This document shows, in pieces, positions 63,997-64,000 of a stretch of 64,000 nt of DNA; position 1 is the first letter of the stretch, and every line of letters starts with the position of its first letter. The position numbers were made by a program, and so were the translations under genes. The stretch is taken from positions 496,001 to 560,000 of the forward strand of contig NC_019908.1 in the NCBI RefSeq assembly GCF_000325665.1, in the 5' to 3' direction. Below the pieces are notes generated by a model. The model saw nothing but the letters and a program-made list of their open reading frames with translations, did not search any database and was not told where the DNA came from. The stretch comes from Brachyspira pilosicoli P43/6/78 (GTDB lineage: Bacteria > Spirochaetota > Brachyspiria > Brachyspirales > Brachyspiraceae).

Positions 63997-64000
63997 TTTT

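Noticed and set aside
1-64000. Search by eye for CRISPR arrays, prophage and transposase genes
   Set aside because: No regularly spaced identical repeats with unique spacers and no integrase, transposase or phage structural gene was seen.

Overview
The window is AT-rich, densely packed DNA that looks like a Brachyspira chromosome (gut spirochaete; inference). The signs are a tlyA gene, spirochaete-type lipoproteins and outer-membrane barrels, LOS/Lpt genes in a diderm, very AT-rich intergenic DNA, and a complete L-fucose and amino-sugar diet typical of a mucus dweller. I see no phage, insertion sequence, rRNA or CRISPR array.

Layout: 1-6170 holds the start of a DtxR-family regulator, tRNA-Ser(UGA), tRNA-Arg(CCU), a kdsC-lptC-lptA-like envelope cluster, a broken lipoprotein gene and a lytic transglycosylase. 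6400-17240 is an L-fucose locus: a LacI-type regulator; a leftward fucK-like/fucA/fucO operon; and a rightward operon for a sugar ABC transporter (ATPase, permease, lipoprotein), fucI and fucU. 17256-20164 is a manganese-type (yybP-ykoY) riboswitch in front of a P-type Ca/Mn ATPase. 20344-33546 holds a divergent galactokinase, prfB (RF2) with its programmed frameshift and an unexpected in-frame UAA, a GldG-like protein, a flippase, an ankyrin protein, a two-CNB-domain regulator, tlyA, a flavodoxin lipoprotein, a lysophospholipase-like hydrolase, gmhA and a heptosyltransferase. 33552-43353 is mostly leftward: a giant repeat protein, cstA, nadD, a substrate-binding protein and pyrBC behind a leader-peptide attenuator. 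43531-51865 holds outer-membrane and CAP proteins, glmM, exbD, a yedF/csd/Se-S-carrier trio, a dispersed repeat and a cation/proton antiporter. 52083-60963 looks like one six-gene operon: coiled-coil protein, heparinase-like lipoprotein, two NagB-like proteins that have lost catalytic residues (one fused to an intact NagA), a thioesterase and proC. The end carries a response regulator/galT pair and leftward prmA.

The genes fit together as host-glycan use (fucose, N-acetylglucosamine, galactose), LOS and envelope building, and pyrimidine/NAD synthesis. Two cis-regulatory RNAs stand out: the Mn riboswitch, and a pyrL-like leader ORF of 47 codons that runs straight through an intrinsic terminator upstream of pyrB.

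Caution: at least five genes (kdsC, 2910-3928, 43531-44098, 45829-46603, 50935-51119) are split by single-base shifts, several of them in A or T runs; a sixth A-run decides whether two adjacent ORFs are fused, and prfB has an in-frame stop. Either the assembly carries homopolymer errors or these tracts slip in vivo.
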